Shown: positions 32,504-44,190 of the stretch, piece after piece | Layout of the letters: each line of letters begins with the position of its first letter | How positions within the stretch are numbered: the stretch's first letter is position 1 | Assembly (NCBI GenBank): GCA_020845695.1 | Contig: JADLFG010000015.1 | Location: forward strand, 147,936-211,935 | DNA length: 64,000 bases | Direction of reading: 5' to 3' | Source: Thermoleophilia bacterium | Lineage (GTDB): Bacteria > Actinomycetota > Thermoleophilia > Gaiellales > Gaiellaceae | Position numbers and translations under genes: made by a program | The notes under the pieces: generated by a model | Told to the model about the DNA's origin: nothing | What the model saw: the letters and a program-made list of their open reading frames with translations, nothing else | Databases searched by the model: none

Positions 32504-33004
32504 TCACCCGCTGTCCCGCAGATACAGGAGCAGGCCGACGAGCGTCTTCCCGTCAGCGAGCTCTCCGAGTCGCACGCCGATCTCGCCGGGAGCCCAGCGG
32601 ACCGGCTCGACCTCCTCGCCGTCGTCGGGGTGCGCCTCGCCGCGCTCGAGCCCCTCGGCCACGTAGAGGTGCACGCGCTCGCGGCAGAACCCGGGCGTCG
32701 TCCAGAATGAGCGCAGGTGGCGCCAGCTGCCGCCCCGCAGACCGGTCTCCTCGGCAAGCTCGCGCCGGGCGGTCTCGAGCGGATCCTCGCCGTCCTCGAC
32801 CCGCCCCGCCGGCAGCTCGACCAGCTCCTGCCCGGCCGGCGGGCGAAACTGGCGCACGAGCGTCAGGTACCCGTCCGCGTCGAACGCGACGACCGCGACG
32901 ACGTCCGGGCGCAGGACGATCTCGCGCTCACGCCCGCTCCACGTCTCGACCGCGACCGAGAGCCAGCGGCCGTCGAAGGCAAGCTCGGAGCGCTCGAGCC
33001 TCAG
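32504..33004 (-). CDS. Nudix hydrolase, ADP-ribose pyrophosphatase type
   Basis: A 166-residue Nudix enzyme. The Nudix box GRVEDGEDPLETARRELAEETG is complete, with the two metal-binding glutamate pairs. LTLVRQFRPPAGQELVELPAG before it is typical of ADP-ribose pyrophosphatases. The start is set at a CTG (33004) that overlaps the DUF3866 stop as CTGA. GGAG lies 8 bp upstream and no better start occurs before the conserved domain. An upstream start inside DUF3866 is possible but would add poorly conserved residues. Confidence 0.85.
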   Translation of the reverse strand: MRLERSELAFDGRWLSVAVETWSGREREIVLRPDVVAVVAFDADGYLTLVRQFRPPAGQELVELPAGRVEDGEDPLETARRELAEETGLRGGSWRHLRSFWTTPGFCRERVHLYVAEGLERGEAHPDDGEEVEPVRWAPGEIGVRLGELADGKTLVGLLLYLRDSG

Positions 33005-33987
33005 CCGATCCGCTCCCTGGCGAGTCGACCGGCGGCGTACGCCGCCGCGAAGAACCACGGGTCGTCGTCGGGTCCCCGGCCCATCGTCTCGAGCGGCACC
33101 TCCCGGCAGCGCTCACGCCACCCGTCCACGTCGACCTCCTCGACCTCGATTCCCCCGCCCGGCAGCTCGAGCCCGCGCGGCCAGGCAAGCATGACATCGG
33201 CGAGCGACAGCGCGAGCGCCGAGCGGGTGTGGTGCGAGAGGCCGCGGTGGCGCTCGCGCCTGTCCGCGTGCGAGACGCGGGCTGCGAGGACCGGCGTGCC
33301 GCCGAGCGCGCCGGCGGCGTTCGCGGCCTCGGCCGCGGCAACGCCGCCGTGGCCGAGGAAGCTGCCGGTGCCGACGATCCCGGGGCCGACCGCGCAGACG
33401 GCCGCCCGGAAGCCCGCCCCGGCGGCCCAGGCGAGCGCGGACGCGGCGGACACGCAGGCGACGTCACCGTCGAGGCAGGCGCCGACCGCGACAGTGGCGT
33501 CGAGGAACCCGGCCCGGCGCAGCGCGCGCACCGTGTCCGAGAGCGAGACGGGCAGCGCCCCGCCGGGGAGCTGCACGTACGCGGTCGAGACATCCGGCCC
33601 GAGGCCCGCACACACGGGCGCGACCTGGCTGTGCAGCGTGCAGCAGACAACCGGCATGCCGGCGAGCCCGGCCGCTGCGCCGCCGGCCTCCTCCACATGG
33701 ACGACCGCGGTCTGCAGGGGCGTGTAGGGGAGCTTGACGACGTGAGCTCCCGGCTCGGGGCCGAGCCCGAGCCCGCGAGTCAGGTTGGCATGCAGCACGT
33801 CGAAACCGCCGGAGCCGAGCGAGAGCTCCCGCGCCTGGGTATTCACGAGCACCTCGTCGTCGAGCGCGACGGGGCCGGTCAGGCGCGGGTAGGCGACGCA
33901 CGGGAGCCCGTCGACCTCGATCCGGGCGAGGCCGGCGTGGCGCTCCCGGATCGCCGTGACGTGGCCGCGGCGGACGCTAAGCGCCAT
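33001..33987 (-). CDS. DUF3866 family protein
   Basis: A 328-residue protein of unknown function, common in Actinobacteria and Firmicutes. Family blocks are YPRLTGPVALDDEVLVNT, HVVKLPYTPLQTAVVHVEE, MPVVCCTLHSQVAPV and GPGIVGTGSFLGHGGV. The ATG at 33987 lies 11 bp inside the end of the M20 peptidase gene. It is part of an overlapping trio (M20 peptidase, DUF3866, Nudix). Confidence 0.9.
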   Translation of the reverse strand: MALSVRRGHVTAIRERHAGLARIEVDGLPCVAYPRLTGPVALDDEVLVNTQARELSLGSGGFDVLHANLTRGLGLGPEPGAHVVKLPYTPLQTAVVHVEEAGGAAAGLAGMPVVCCTLHSQVAPVCAGLGPDVSTAYVQLPGGALPVSLSDTVRALRRAGFLDATVAVGACLDGDVACVSAASALAWAAGAGFRAAVCAVGPGIVGTGSFLGHGGVAAAEAANAAGALGGTPVLAARVSHADRRERHRGLSHHTRSALALSLADVMLAWPRGLELPGGGIEVEEVDVDGWRERCREVPLETMGRGPDDDPWFFAAAYAAGRLARERIG

Positions 33988-35125
33988 CGCCGGGCTCCAG
34001 CGCCGCGGCCTCCTCGACGATCGCGAGGGTGACGTCGACCATCGCGTCGAGGTCGGCGACCGCGATCCGCTCACCGGGGCTGTGGATGTCCTCCATCCCG
34101 TTCGCGAGCACGACGCAGGGAAGGCCGCCGGCGTTGAATACGTTCGCGTCGGCGCCGCCGCCGACCTCGACCTCGCGCGGCGCGAAGCCGGCCCGCTCGA
34201 GCCCGCCCCGGGCGAGGCGAAGCGCCGGGTTGCGAGCGCCCAGCCGGTAGCCGAGGTAGAGGCTGTCGACGACCGTCTCGACCCTGCAGTCGGTGAGCGA
34301 GGCAGCGTAGGCGAACGTCTCGAGCAGCTCCTCGACGAGCGCGATCAGCTTGCGCTCGTCACGGGAGCGGGCGTCCACCTCGAGCCGGCAGAGCTCGGGC
34401 ACGACGTTTCGCTGCGTGCCGCCGGCGATCGTGCCGACGCTCAGCGTCGTCTCGTCGTCCAACCGGCCGAGGCGCAGGTCGGCGACCGCGCGGGCGGCGG
34501 CCTGGATGGCGGAGCGTCCGTCCTCCGGGTTGATCCCGGCGTGGGCGGCTCGCCCGTGCACGGCGACGTCGATTCGCCGCTGGTACGGGGCGGCGACGAC
34601 GACGTCGCCGATCGGGGCGGCATGGTCGTAGACGAAGCCGGCGCGGGCCCGCAAGAGGTCCGTGTCGAACGCGGCCGCGCCCTGGAGGCCGGTCTCCTCG
34701 CGGGTCGTGAAGACGAGCTCGATCCCGGCGTGCGGCCTGCCCTCGCGGAGCACCCGCCGGGCCGCCTCGAGCATGACCGCGAGCGCGGCCTTGTTGTCGG
34801 CGCCGAGGATCGTCCCGGCCGCGTTGCGGACGTAGCCATCCTCGACGATCGGCTCGATCGGCCCGAGCGGCGGCACGGTGTCGAGATGGGCGCAGAAGAA
34901 GATCGGCGTGCCGCCCGCCGCTCCGGCCGGCTCGAGACGGGCGAGCAGGTTGCCGGTGTCCGAGCCGACCCGGGCGCCGGAGTCGTCGACGTGGACGGCG
35001 AGACCGAGCCGCTCGAGCTCCTCCGTGACGCGCCTCGCGACTGCGGACTCGCGCCCTGGCGGGCTCGGGATCGCCGCGAGCTCGCAGAACAGCGGGAGCG
35101 CGGGCGAGGTCGATTCGGGCGCCAC
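33977..35125 (-). CDS. M20 family metallopeptidase (peptidase T-like)
   Basis: A 382-residue zinc peptidase. The metal and catalytic motifs are in order: FFCAHLDTVPP (His, Asp), ILGADNKAALAV (bridging Asp), TTREETGLQGA (Glu pair) and MEDIHSPGERI (His). The lid domain has HAGINPEDGRSAIQAAARAV. It resembles PepT-like aminotripeptidases or carboxypeptidases. GTG start with TACAAT 8 bp upstream and no Shine-Dalgarno. Confidence 0.9.
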   Translation of the reverse strand: MAPESTSPALPLFCELAAIPSPPGRESAVARRVTEELERLGLAVHVDDSGARVGSDTGNLLARLEPAGAAGGTPIFFCAHLDTVPPLGPIEPIVEDGYVRNAAGTILGADNKAALAVMLEAARRVLREGRPHAGIELVFTTREETGLQGAAAFDTDLLRARAGFVYDHAAPIGDVVVAAPYQRRIDVAVHGRAAHAGINPEDGRSAIQAAARAVADLRLGRLDDETTLSVGTIAGGTQRNVVPELCRLEVDARSRDERKLIALVEELLETFAYAASLTDCRVETVVDSLYLGYRLGARNPALRLARGGLERAGFAPREVEVGGGADANVFNAGGLPCVVLANGMEDIHSPGERIAVADLDAMVDVTLAIVEEAAALEPGDGA

Positions 35126-35133
35126 GACGCCGG

Positions 35134-35139
35134 ATTGTA
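35134..35139 (-). promoter_or_regulatory. -10 element of the M20 peptidase gene (leaderless geometry)
   Basis: TACAAT on the minus strand ends 8 bp before the GTG start at 35125. Confidence 0.55.
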
Positions 35140-35155
35140 GGGGCAGCCCGCCGGC

Positions 35156-38020
<2,865 letters not shown>

Positions 38021-38040
<20 letters not shown>

Positions 38041-38950
38041 CCGTGACCGTGACCGGCTCGACGGCCGGCGCGACTCCCTCGGCGCCGTCCTTCGTGCCGT
38101 AGTGGCCGGCCGCGCCGCCCGCGAGCACGACGGCGAGCGAGAGACGGCCGGCCAGGGTGTTGACGTGGTCGATGATCGAGACGCCGAGCTCGCGAAAGAA
38201 GTCGACCGTGGACGGCTCCGCCGAGGAGGTCTCGACCCCGACGACGGGGATGCGAACCTCGTCGAGGCCCCTGACGACGCCGGCGGCGAGCTCCTCCGCC
38301 TGCGCGAGCCGCGCGGCCTCCCCGACGTCATCGGTCTCCCCGGGCGTCCAGGAGCGAACGACCACGGCCGCGTCGACCGCGTCCTCGAACGCGCCGGTGC
38401 GCTCCTGCACGAGCGTCGCCTCGAGCAGCTCCCAGAGCGGCGCCTCGCCGCCGAGCGCGAGCTCGCGCCCGAGCGCCGCCCCGAGCGCCGACCGCGCGCC
38501 TTCGCCGGCGAGCGCGGCGAGCGCGGGGTCGGCGGCGAGGCGCTCGTCGACCGCGGCCAGATCGGGCGGCAGCTCGAGCACCGTCGTGCGGACCGGGCTG
38601 CCGGCGCCGGCATCGGTGAGCGTGCGCTCGACCGCGGCGCGCACGCCACCGTCGAGCGGGCCCAGGAAGAGCACCGCGATCGCCCTGCCGGCGAGGCGGC
38701 CGCTGACGAGGGCCGGGTAGACGCCCCGCACGAGCTCCTCGGCCGCGTCGCGCTCCCGCTCCGCGACGTCCGCCCGCTCACCCTGCACCTCGACCTGGTC
38801 GCGCAGCGCCGCCAGCTCGTCCTCGCGGATCCGCTGCGTCGTATCCTCCACCGTCCCCCCGGAGGCGATCGCGACGCCGATCACGATCCCGACCGCGAGC
38901 GCGGCGAACACGGCCGCGAGCGAGGCGACGTGGTAGCGGAGGTCGAACAT
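38021..38950 (-). CDS. steB: SteB/MctB-type membrane protein (copper transporter family)
   Basis: A 309-residue protein. One membrane helix near the N-terminus (HVASLAAVFAALAVGIVIGVAIASG) is followed by a coiled coil (REDELAALRDQVEVQGERADV) and an outer globular domain. This is the layout of the MctB/SteB family, annotated as copper transport in mycobacteria and as the cell-division partner of SteA in Corynebacterium. Since steA is adjacent and overlaps at ATGA, the SteB role is favoured. No obvious copper motif was seen. Confidence 0.85.
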
Positions 38951-40074
38951 CAGATGAGGGCGCGGATGCGGTCGACCAGCGCCGAGACGAAGTCGCGCAG
39001 CTCCGGCGACCCGGCGACGGCGGCCGCGACGACCGCGACGGCGGCGAGGGCGAACGTGACGAGCGGCAGCAGCCCGACCCGCTGGCGGAACAGGCGCGAG
39101 ACCCCGCGGGCGTCGACGAGGATCTCCCCCACCTTGAGCCGGGTGAGAAACGTGGAGGACATGCCGGCCCGGTTGCGCTCGAGGAACTCGACGAGGTTGA
39201 AGTGGGTACCGACCGCGACGATCAGGTCGGCTCCCTTCTCGTACGCGAGCAGCATCGCGAGATCCTCGCTGATCCCGGCCGCGGCGATCGCCACGGTCGG
39301 CAGCCCCATCCGGTCGAGCCGGGCGCGGCCGGGCGCCGAGCCATCCTCGTAGGCGTGCACGACGAGCTCGGCATTGCAGCGCAGCGCCGCGTCGGAGACG
39401 GAGTCCATGTCGCCGACGATCAGGTCCGGGCGGTAGCCGGCCTCGATCAGCGCGTCCGCGCCGCCGTCGACGGCGACCAGCACGGGGCGGAACTCGCGGA
39501 TGTAGTGGCGGACGATCGCGAGATCGCGCTTGTAGCCGGGACCGCGGGCGACGACGAGCGCGTGGCGGTCGCGGAAGCGGGTGCGAAGTTGCGGCAGCTC
39601 GACCCCTTTCGTGAGCAGCCGCCCCTCCTCCCGCAGGTAGCGCATCGTGTTGTCTGCGAACGCGCCGAGCGCCTCCGTGACGCGGCCCTGCTGCTCGACC
39701 AGGAGCTGCTCGAGCAGCTCGCAGGTGAGCGCGTGCCCGGCTGCGAGCCTCGTGCCGTTGCGGTAGACGCAGGCGTCGCGGACGGCGATCACGTCCCCTT
39801 CCCGGAGCTGTTCGAACAGCGGCGCGCCGGGGGCGTCGACGAGGTGGACGCCGGCACGGACGAGCTCGAGCGGGCCCGGGTTCGGAAAGCGCTCGCTGAC
39901 GGACGGCGAGACGTTGACGACGACCCGGACGCCGGACTCGGCGAGCTCCTCGGCGGAGACCCGGTCGAGCTCGGCGTGGTCGATGATCGCGATGTCGGCG
40001 GCGCCGAGACGCTTGACGAGGCGTTTCGTGCGGCGGTCGAGCCTGGCCGTCCCCCGGAACTCGGTGGCGTTCAC
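38950..40074 (-). CDS. steA: SteA, putative cytokinetic ring protein
   Basis: A 374-residue protein with a thiamin pyrophosphokinase-like fold. Blocks include GTARLDRRTKRLVKRLGAADIAIIDHAELD, ERFPNPGPLELVRAGV, VAVDGGADALIEAGYRPDLIVGDMDSVSD and a C-terminal membrane helix (LLPLVTFALAAVAVVAAAVA). In Corynebacterium SteA acts with SteB at the division site. The GTG at 40074 overlaps the recN stop as GTGA. Confidence 0.9.
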   Translation of the reverse strand: MNATEFRGTARLDRRTKRLVKRLGAADIAIIDHAELDRVSAEELAESGVRVVVNVSPSVSERFPNPGPLELVRAGVHLVDAPGAPLFEQLREGDVIAVRDACVYRNGTRLAAGHALTCELLEQLLVEQQGRVTEALGAFADNTMRYLREEGRLLTKGVELPQLRTRFRDRHALVVARGPGYKRDLAIVRHYIREFRPVLVAVDGGADALIEAGYRPDLIVGDMDSVSDAALRCNAELVVHAYEDGSAPGRARLDRMGLPTVAIAAAGISEDLAMLLAYEKGADLIVAVGTHFNLVEFLERNRAGMSSTFLTRLKVGEILVDARGVSRLFRQRVGLLPLVTFALAAVAVVAAAVAGSPELRDFVSALVDRIRALI

Positions 40075-41714
40075 CGCAGCACCTCCAGGAACTCGGCGCC
40101 GCCGAGCATCCGCTCGAGCTCCTCGCGACGCTCGTCCGCGTCGAGCGCCTGGATGCGCGTGTGGGTCGGGTCGCCGGGTATCTTCTCGACCCGGAAGTGG
40201 CGGTCGGCCACGCCCGCGATCTGGGGCAGGTGCGTGATCGCGACGACCTGCGCCCGCTCCGCGAGTCGCCGGAGCGCGTCCGCCACGGCGTGGGCGGTCC
40301 GCCCGCCGATGCCCGCGTCGATCTCGTCGAACACGATCGTCGGCTCGCCGGCGCTCGCGTGGGCAACCACGCGCAGGGCGAGCGCGATCCTCGACAGCTC
40401 GCCGCCCGACGCGGTGGTCGCGACCGGGGCGTACGGCAGGCCCGGGTTGGGGCGGATCCTCAGCTCGACGGCGTCGCCGCCGGACGGGCCCGGCTCCCGG
40501 CCGGTGAGCACGACCTCGAGCTCGCCGTCGCCGAGACCGAGCGCGGCGAGCTCGCCTCGAACCGCCTCCGCGAACGGCGCGGCGACGGCGGCCCGCGCTT
40601 CGCGGAGGCCGGCGACCGCGGTGGCGTGGCGCCGCTCGCACGCCTCGAGGGCGGCGCGAGCCTCCTCGAGCGGGTCGCGACCCGACTCGAGCTCGCCGAG
40701 CTCCGAGGCCGCGTGGCCGGCGCGCTCGAGCAGCTCCCCGACTGTCGCTGCCCCGAAGCGCCGCTTCGCGTCGGCGATCCGTCCGAGCCGCTCCTCGACG
40801 TGCTCGAGCCGCCCCGGCTGCGCCTCGAGCGAGTCGAGGAAGCCTCGGAGCGCTGAGGCGGTGTCGCGCAGGCGGGCGGCGGCGTCCGCGACGGCGCCGG
40901 CGGCATCCGCGAGCTCGGGGGCGAGCCCGGCGACGGGCTGGAGCGCCCGGCCGGCCCGGGCGGCGAGGTCGGCGGCGCCGTCCGCGTCCGCGAGCTCGGG
41001 CGCGAGTGCCTCGGCCGCCATGGCGGCGGCCTCGGCGAGGCGGGTGGCGTTGCGCAGGCGGTCGCGCTCGGCCCGCAGGGCCTCCTCCGAGTCCGGCTCG
41101 AGCCCGTCGGCAGCGGCGACGAGCGCCTCGAGCTCGACCCGACGGGAGGCGCGATCGGCCGCGGAGCGGGCGACCTCGTCGTGGCGGCGGCGGCTGGCGC
41201 GGAGCTCCTGCCAGGCCGCTGCCGCCTCCCGGCGGCGGCGGAGCTGTTCCTCCCCTCCGAACGCGTCGAGGACATCGAGCTGGTGGGCGGGGCGCGCGAG
41301 CCGCCGCTGCTCGTACTGGCCGGACATCGCGACCAGCCGCTCGAGCGCGGCCGCGGCGGCCTCGCGCGGGACGGCGCGGCCCCACGCGTAGGCACGGCTG
41401 CGGCCGTCGGCGAAGACGCGGCGGGAGACGACGAGCCCCGGCTCGCCGTCGGGCCGCAGCTCGCGCAGCTCTTCGAGCCCGTCGTCGTCGAGAACGCCGG
41501 CGGGGAGGTCGAGCTCGGCCTCGACGTACGCCTCCGGCGCGCCGGGGCCGAGCAGGCCGCTGTCGCCCCGGGCGCCGAGCAGGAGGCCGATTGCGTGGGC
41601 GAGGATCGTCTTGCCCGCGCCGGTCTCGCCGGTGACGACGTTGAGGCCGGGCGCCAGCGCGAGCTCCGCCTCCCGGATCAGCACGAGGTTCTCGATGCGC
41701 AGGCGGCGGAGCAC
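40071..41714 (-). CDS. recN: DNA repair protein RecN
   Basis: A 547-residue SMC-like ATPase in double-strand-break repair. Walker A is GLNVVTGETGAGKTILAHAIG. The middle is a long Ala/Arg/Glu-rich coiled coil. The ABC signature is ATTASGGELSRIALALRV and Walker B is PTIVFDEIDAGIGG. The final block is RAQVVAITHLPQIAGVADRHFRVEK. No LexA box was found near its start. It follows nadK with a gap of 4 bp. Confidence 0.96.
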   Translation of the reverse strand: MLRRLRIENLVLIREAELALAPGLNVVTGETGAGKTILAHAIGLLLGARGDSGLLGPGAPEAYVEAELDLPAGVLDDDGLEELRELRPDGEPGLVVSRRVFADGRSRAYAWGRAVPREAAAAALERLVAMSGQYEQRRLARPAHQLDVLDAFGGEEQLRRRREAAAAWQELRASRRRHDEVARSAADRASRRVELEALVAAADGLEPDSEEALRAERDRLRNATRLAEAAAMAAEALAPELADADGAADLAARAGRALQPVAGLAPELADAAGAVADAAARLRDTASALRGFLDSLEAQPGRLEHVEERLGRIADAKRRFGAATVGELLERAGHAASELGELESGRDPLEEARAALEACERRHATAVAGLREARAAVAAPFAEAVRGELAALGLGDGELEVVLTGREPGPSGGDAVELRIRPNPGLPYAPVATTASGGELSRIALALRVVAHASAGEPTIVFDEIDAGIGGRTAHAVADALRRLAERAQVVAITHLPQIAGVADRHFRVEKIPGDPTHTRIQALDADERREELERMLGGAEFLEVLR

Positions 41715-41718
41715 GGCC

Positions 41719-42519
41719 TCAGAGGAAGACGTCGCGCAGCCGGGTGAAGAACGTGACCTCGGGCAGGAGCGCGAGCAGCCCCTTCTCGCTGCCGACGTCG
41801 ACGGCGAACGAGCCGCCGGGCGGCAGTTCGCCGACGTTGCGACCGTCGACGACGACGGTGACGGGAACGTCCGCGGTGACGTTCGACACCGCGAGGCCGA
41901 GACCGGGCGGAACGACGAGCGGCCGGGCGTGGAGGGAATGCGGAGCGACGTAGGTGATCGCCATCGCGTCGAGACCCCACATGATCACGGGCCCGCCGCT
42001 CGAGAGGTTGTACGCGGTCGATCCCGACGGCGTGCAGCAGATCATCCCGTCGCAGGCCTGGTCGCCGATGCTCTCGCCGCCGACGGCGGAGCCGAGCTCG
42101 ATCATCCGTCCGGGGCGGGCGCTTGTGGCGACGACGTCGTTGATGGCGATGTGGGTGCGGCCGGCAACGGTGAGCGCGAGCGTGGCGAGCTCGAAGACCT
42201 TGTACTCGCCGGCGAGGACGCGGCCGAGGCCGCGCTCGAGGTCGACGGCGGCGACGCTCGTCAGGAAGCCGATGCGGCCGAAGTTGACGCCGACGACGGG
42301 GACGCCGGTGCCGAGGAAGCGGTGGAGCGCCCGCAGCATGGTGCCGTCGCCGCCGAGCGCGATCGCGAGGTCGACGTCGGCGTCGGTGTCGCTCTCGCCG
42401 GCCAGCTCGACGGCACGGGCCGCGGCGAGCGCCTCCACCTGCGCGAGCGCGTCGCCGAGCGCCTCGGGACGGCCGTGGGTGACGACCGCGGCTCGGCGGA
42501 CGGCTCTAGCGGCCGTCAC
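41719..42519 (-). CDS. nadK: NAD kinase
   Basis: A 266-residue ATP-NAD kinase supplying NADP. The GGDG motif is in LAIALGGDGTMLRALHRF. GVNFGRIGFLTSV and CTPSGSTAYNLSSGGPV (catalytic and NAD-binding region) are present. The GTG at 42519 lies 14 bp inside the end of tlyA. The order tlyA-nadK-recN is a common actinobacterial arrangement. Confidence 0.96.
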   Translation of the reverse strand: MTAARAVRRAAVVTHGRPEALGDALAQVEALAAARAVELAGESDTDADVDLAIALGGDGTMLRALHRFLGTGVPVVGVNFGRIGFLTSVAAVDLERGLGRVLAGEYKVFELATLALTVAGRTHIAINDVVATSARPGRMIELGSAVGGESIGDQACDGMICCTPSGSTAYNLSSGGPVIMWGLDAMAITYVAPHSLHARPLVVPPGLGLAVSNVTADVPVTVVVDGRNVGELPPGGSFAVDVGSEKGLLALLPEVTFFTRLRDVFL

Positions 42520-43225
42520 GGAGGTGGAGGAAGATCTCACGGTTTCCCTTCGGGCCGGGCAGCCCCGAGTCGGCCTCGTCGAGGACGTCGGCGCCGAGGG
42601 ACTCGGCGACCGCTCTCGCGTCGTCGACGACGCGGCGGCGGACGGCGGGGTCGCGGACGACACCGCCCTTGCCGACATCGGCGGGCCCGGCTTCGAACTG
42701 CGGCTTGACGAGCACGAGCGCCTGCCACCCGGGCCGGGCGCAGGCGAGCACGGGCGGCAGCACGAGCGCGAGGCCGATGAACGAGACGTCGCAGGTGACG
42801 AGCCCGGGGGCGAACGGGAGGTCGTCGCGGCGCAGGTGCCGGGCGTTGACGCGGTCGAGCGGGTGGACGCGCGGGTCGGCGCGCAGCCGCTCGTGGAGCT
42901 GCCCGCGGCCGACGTCGAGCGCGATCACGCGGGCGGCACCGGCCTGGAGCAGGCAGTCGGTGAAGCCGCCGGTGGAGGCGCCGACGTCGAGGCAGTCCGC
43001 GCCGGCCGGATCGACGCCGAACGTCTCGAGCGCGTGGGCGAGCTTCTCCCCGCCACGCGAGACGAACCGCGGCGGCCGCTCGAGCTCGAGGTCGGCGGTC
43101 TCATCGACCTGCGACCCCGCCTTGTCGAAGCCGCGCACGCGCCCGGCGAGCACGAGCGCCTGCGCCTGCGAGCGCGTCTCGGCGAGCCCGCGCTCCACGA
43201 GCAAGACGTCCAGCCGCTTCTTCAC
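42506..43225 (-). CDS. tlyA: TlyA family rRNA 2'-O-methyltransferase
   Basis: A 239-residue enzyme. The N-terminal S4 RNA-binding domain is KKRLDVLLVERGLAETRSQAQALVLAG. The FtsJ-like methyltransferase part has SRGGEKLAHAL, LDVGASTGGFTDCLLQAGA, CDVSFIGLALVLP and LVKPQFEAG. In mycobacteria TlyA methylates 16S and 23S rRNA. GTG start, with GATAAC 9 bp upstream. The RAYT unit sits just upstream, between tlyA and ispA. Confidence 0.94.
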   Translation of the reverse strand: MKKRLDVLLVERGLAETRSQAQALVLAGRVRGFDKAGSQVDETADLELERPPRFVSRGGEKLAHALETFGVDPAGADCLDVGASTGGFTDCLLQAGAARVIALDVGRGQLHERLRADPRVHPLDRVNARHLRRDDLPFAPGLVTCDVSFIGLALVLPPVLACARPGWQALVLVKPQFEAGPADVGKGGVVRDPAVRRRVVDDARAVAESLGADVLDEADSGLPGPKGNREIFLHLRDGR

Positions 43226-43299
43226 CCCGGAAAGGTTATCGGCGCACCCGGGCGCCGACGACTGGCCGCCCCGGACATGGCCAAGAACGCCCAACCCAG

Positions 43300-43348
43300 G
43301 GGGTCAGACCCCGGGGTCAGACCCCCTGACACGACCCGACTCAGGTCT
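43300..43348 (-). repeat. REP element at the 3' end of the RAYT gene
   Basis: On the minus strand: AGACCT, GAGTC, five bases, GTGTC, AG, then two GGGGTCTGACCCC units (43325-43313, 43312-43300). Compared with copy 1 the hairpin has decayed on one side. The RAYT reading frame runs into it, and the TGA at 43306-43304 lies inside the last palindrome. Confidence 0.9.
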
Positions 43349-44032
43349 TGCCGGCACGAGCCACCGCTCCATCGCCCCCGGCGCCTGCTCCCCACCAGCC
43401 CACGTCCGCCCCTGTCGGGCGACGACCCTTCGATACTCGTCGCTCCCCAGAACGCCGCCGGCCGGCTTCAGCTTGGTCTCGCAGGCCGCCCCCTCAGCCA
43501 CGAACCGCCGGTACCGCTCCTCCGCTTCCGGGCGCATTGGGCTGAGCTGCCCCAGCAGCCAGTCCGTCGTGAGGAAGCCCGGCTTCCGCTCGCTCCCAGC
43601 CGTCGCGTTGTAGCTTGACCACGCCCAGTCCCCGGCTCGCTCGCACAGCCCTGCGCGCACTGGGTTCAGCACGACGTAGCGGGCGGCTTCGAGAAGATGA
43701 CCCTCCTTCTGCACGAGAACGGAGTGGTACCGGGCGCTGAATAGATGTCCGGCACGCCCACGGAACGCGTTGAACGTCTGGGCGTACACCGAGTTCAGCC
43801 GCTGCATGCCGGCCGAGAGATCCGCCATTGGCGTCTCGACGATCAGGTGGTAGTGGTTATCCATCAGACAGTAGGCGTGGCACAACCAGCCGCGGTCGCC
43901 GACCACGGAGGCGAGGATCCCGAGGAACGTGCTTCTGTCCTCGTCGCCCAGAAACACGTCCGTATTCGCGACACCGTGCGACGTTGTGTGGTACAGCGCG
44001 CCGGGGAACAGGACTCGGAGCGGTCGTGGCAC
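43304..44032 (-). CDS. REP-associated tyrosine transposase (RAYT, Y1 family)
   Basis: A 242-residue HUH single-strand transposase. The Y1_Tnp core is intact: ALYHTTSHGVANTDVFLGDEDRS, then CLMDNHYHLIVETP with the HUH pair (H-Y-H). RAGHLFSARYHSVLVQKEGHLLEAARYVVLNPVRAGL holds the catalytic-tyrosine helix. YNATAG follows. The last 15 residues (ARPESGRVRGSDPGV) are encoded by the flanking REP element. The GTG start has TACCGT 6 bp upstream. RAYTs recognise REP hairpins and are thought to spread them. Here one element flanks the gene on each side in inverted orientation, so this is probably the source of the copies in the window. Confidence 0.93.
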   Translation of the reverse strand: MPRPLRVLFPGALYHTTSHGVANTDVFLGDEDRSTFLGILASVVGDRGWLCHAYCLMDNHYHLIVETPMADLSAGMQRLNSVYAQTFNAFRGRAGHLFSARYHSVLVQKEGHLLEAARYVVLNPVRAGLCERAGDWAWSSYNATAGSERKPGFLTTDWLLGQLSPMRPEAEERYRRFVAEGAACETKLKPAGGVLGSDEYRRVVARQGRTWAGGEQAPGAMERWLVPARPESGRVRGSDPGV

Positions 44033-44104
44033 GCCTCGACGGTAGTGACCGCGGGCACACAGAAGTCGAACGCGGTGGAGCGATCCTGTGCCCGGAAAGC
44101 GCCA

Positions 44105-44157
44105 AGATCTGCGTCTACCCGGCTCAAGGGGTCTGACCCCGGGGTCAGACCCCTTGA
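44105..44157 (+). repeat. REP element at the 5' side of the RAYT gene
   Basis: AGATCT, GCGTC, five bases, GGCTC, AA, then GGGGTCTGACCCC (44128-44140) and GGGGTCAGACCCC (44141-44153). The palindromic part with its TCAA/TTGA edges forms a perfect 34-bp inverted repeat (44124-44157). Its orientation is opposite to the element at 43300-43348, so hairpins face the gene and palindromes face outward. Confidence 0.92.
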
Positions 44158-44190
44158 CGGGGGTCTAGCACGCTAGCGTGCCGCAGGGGA

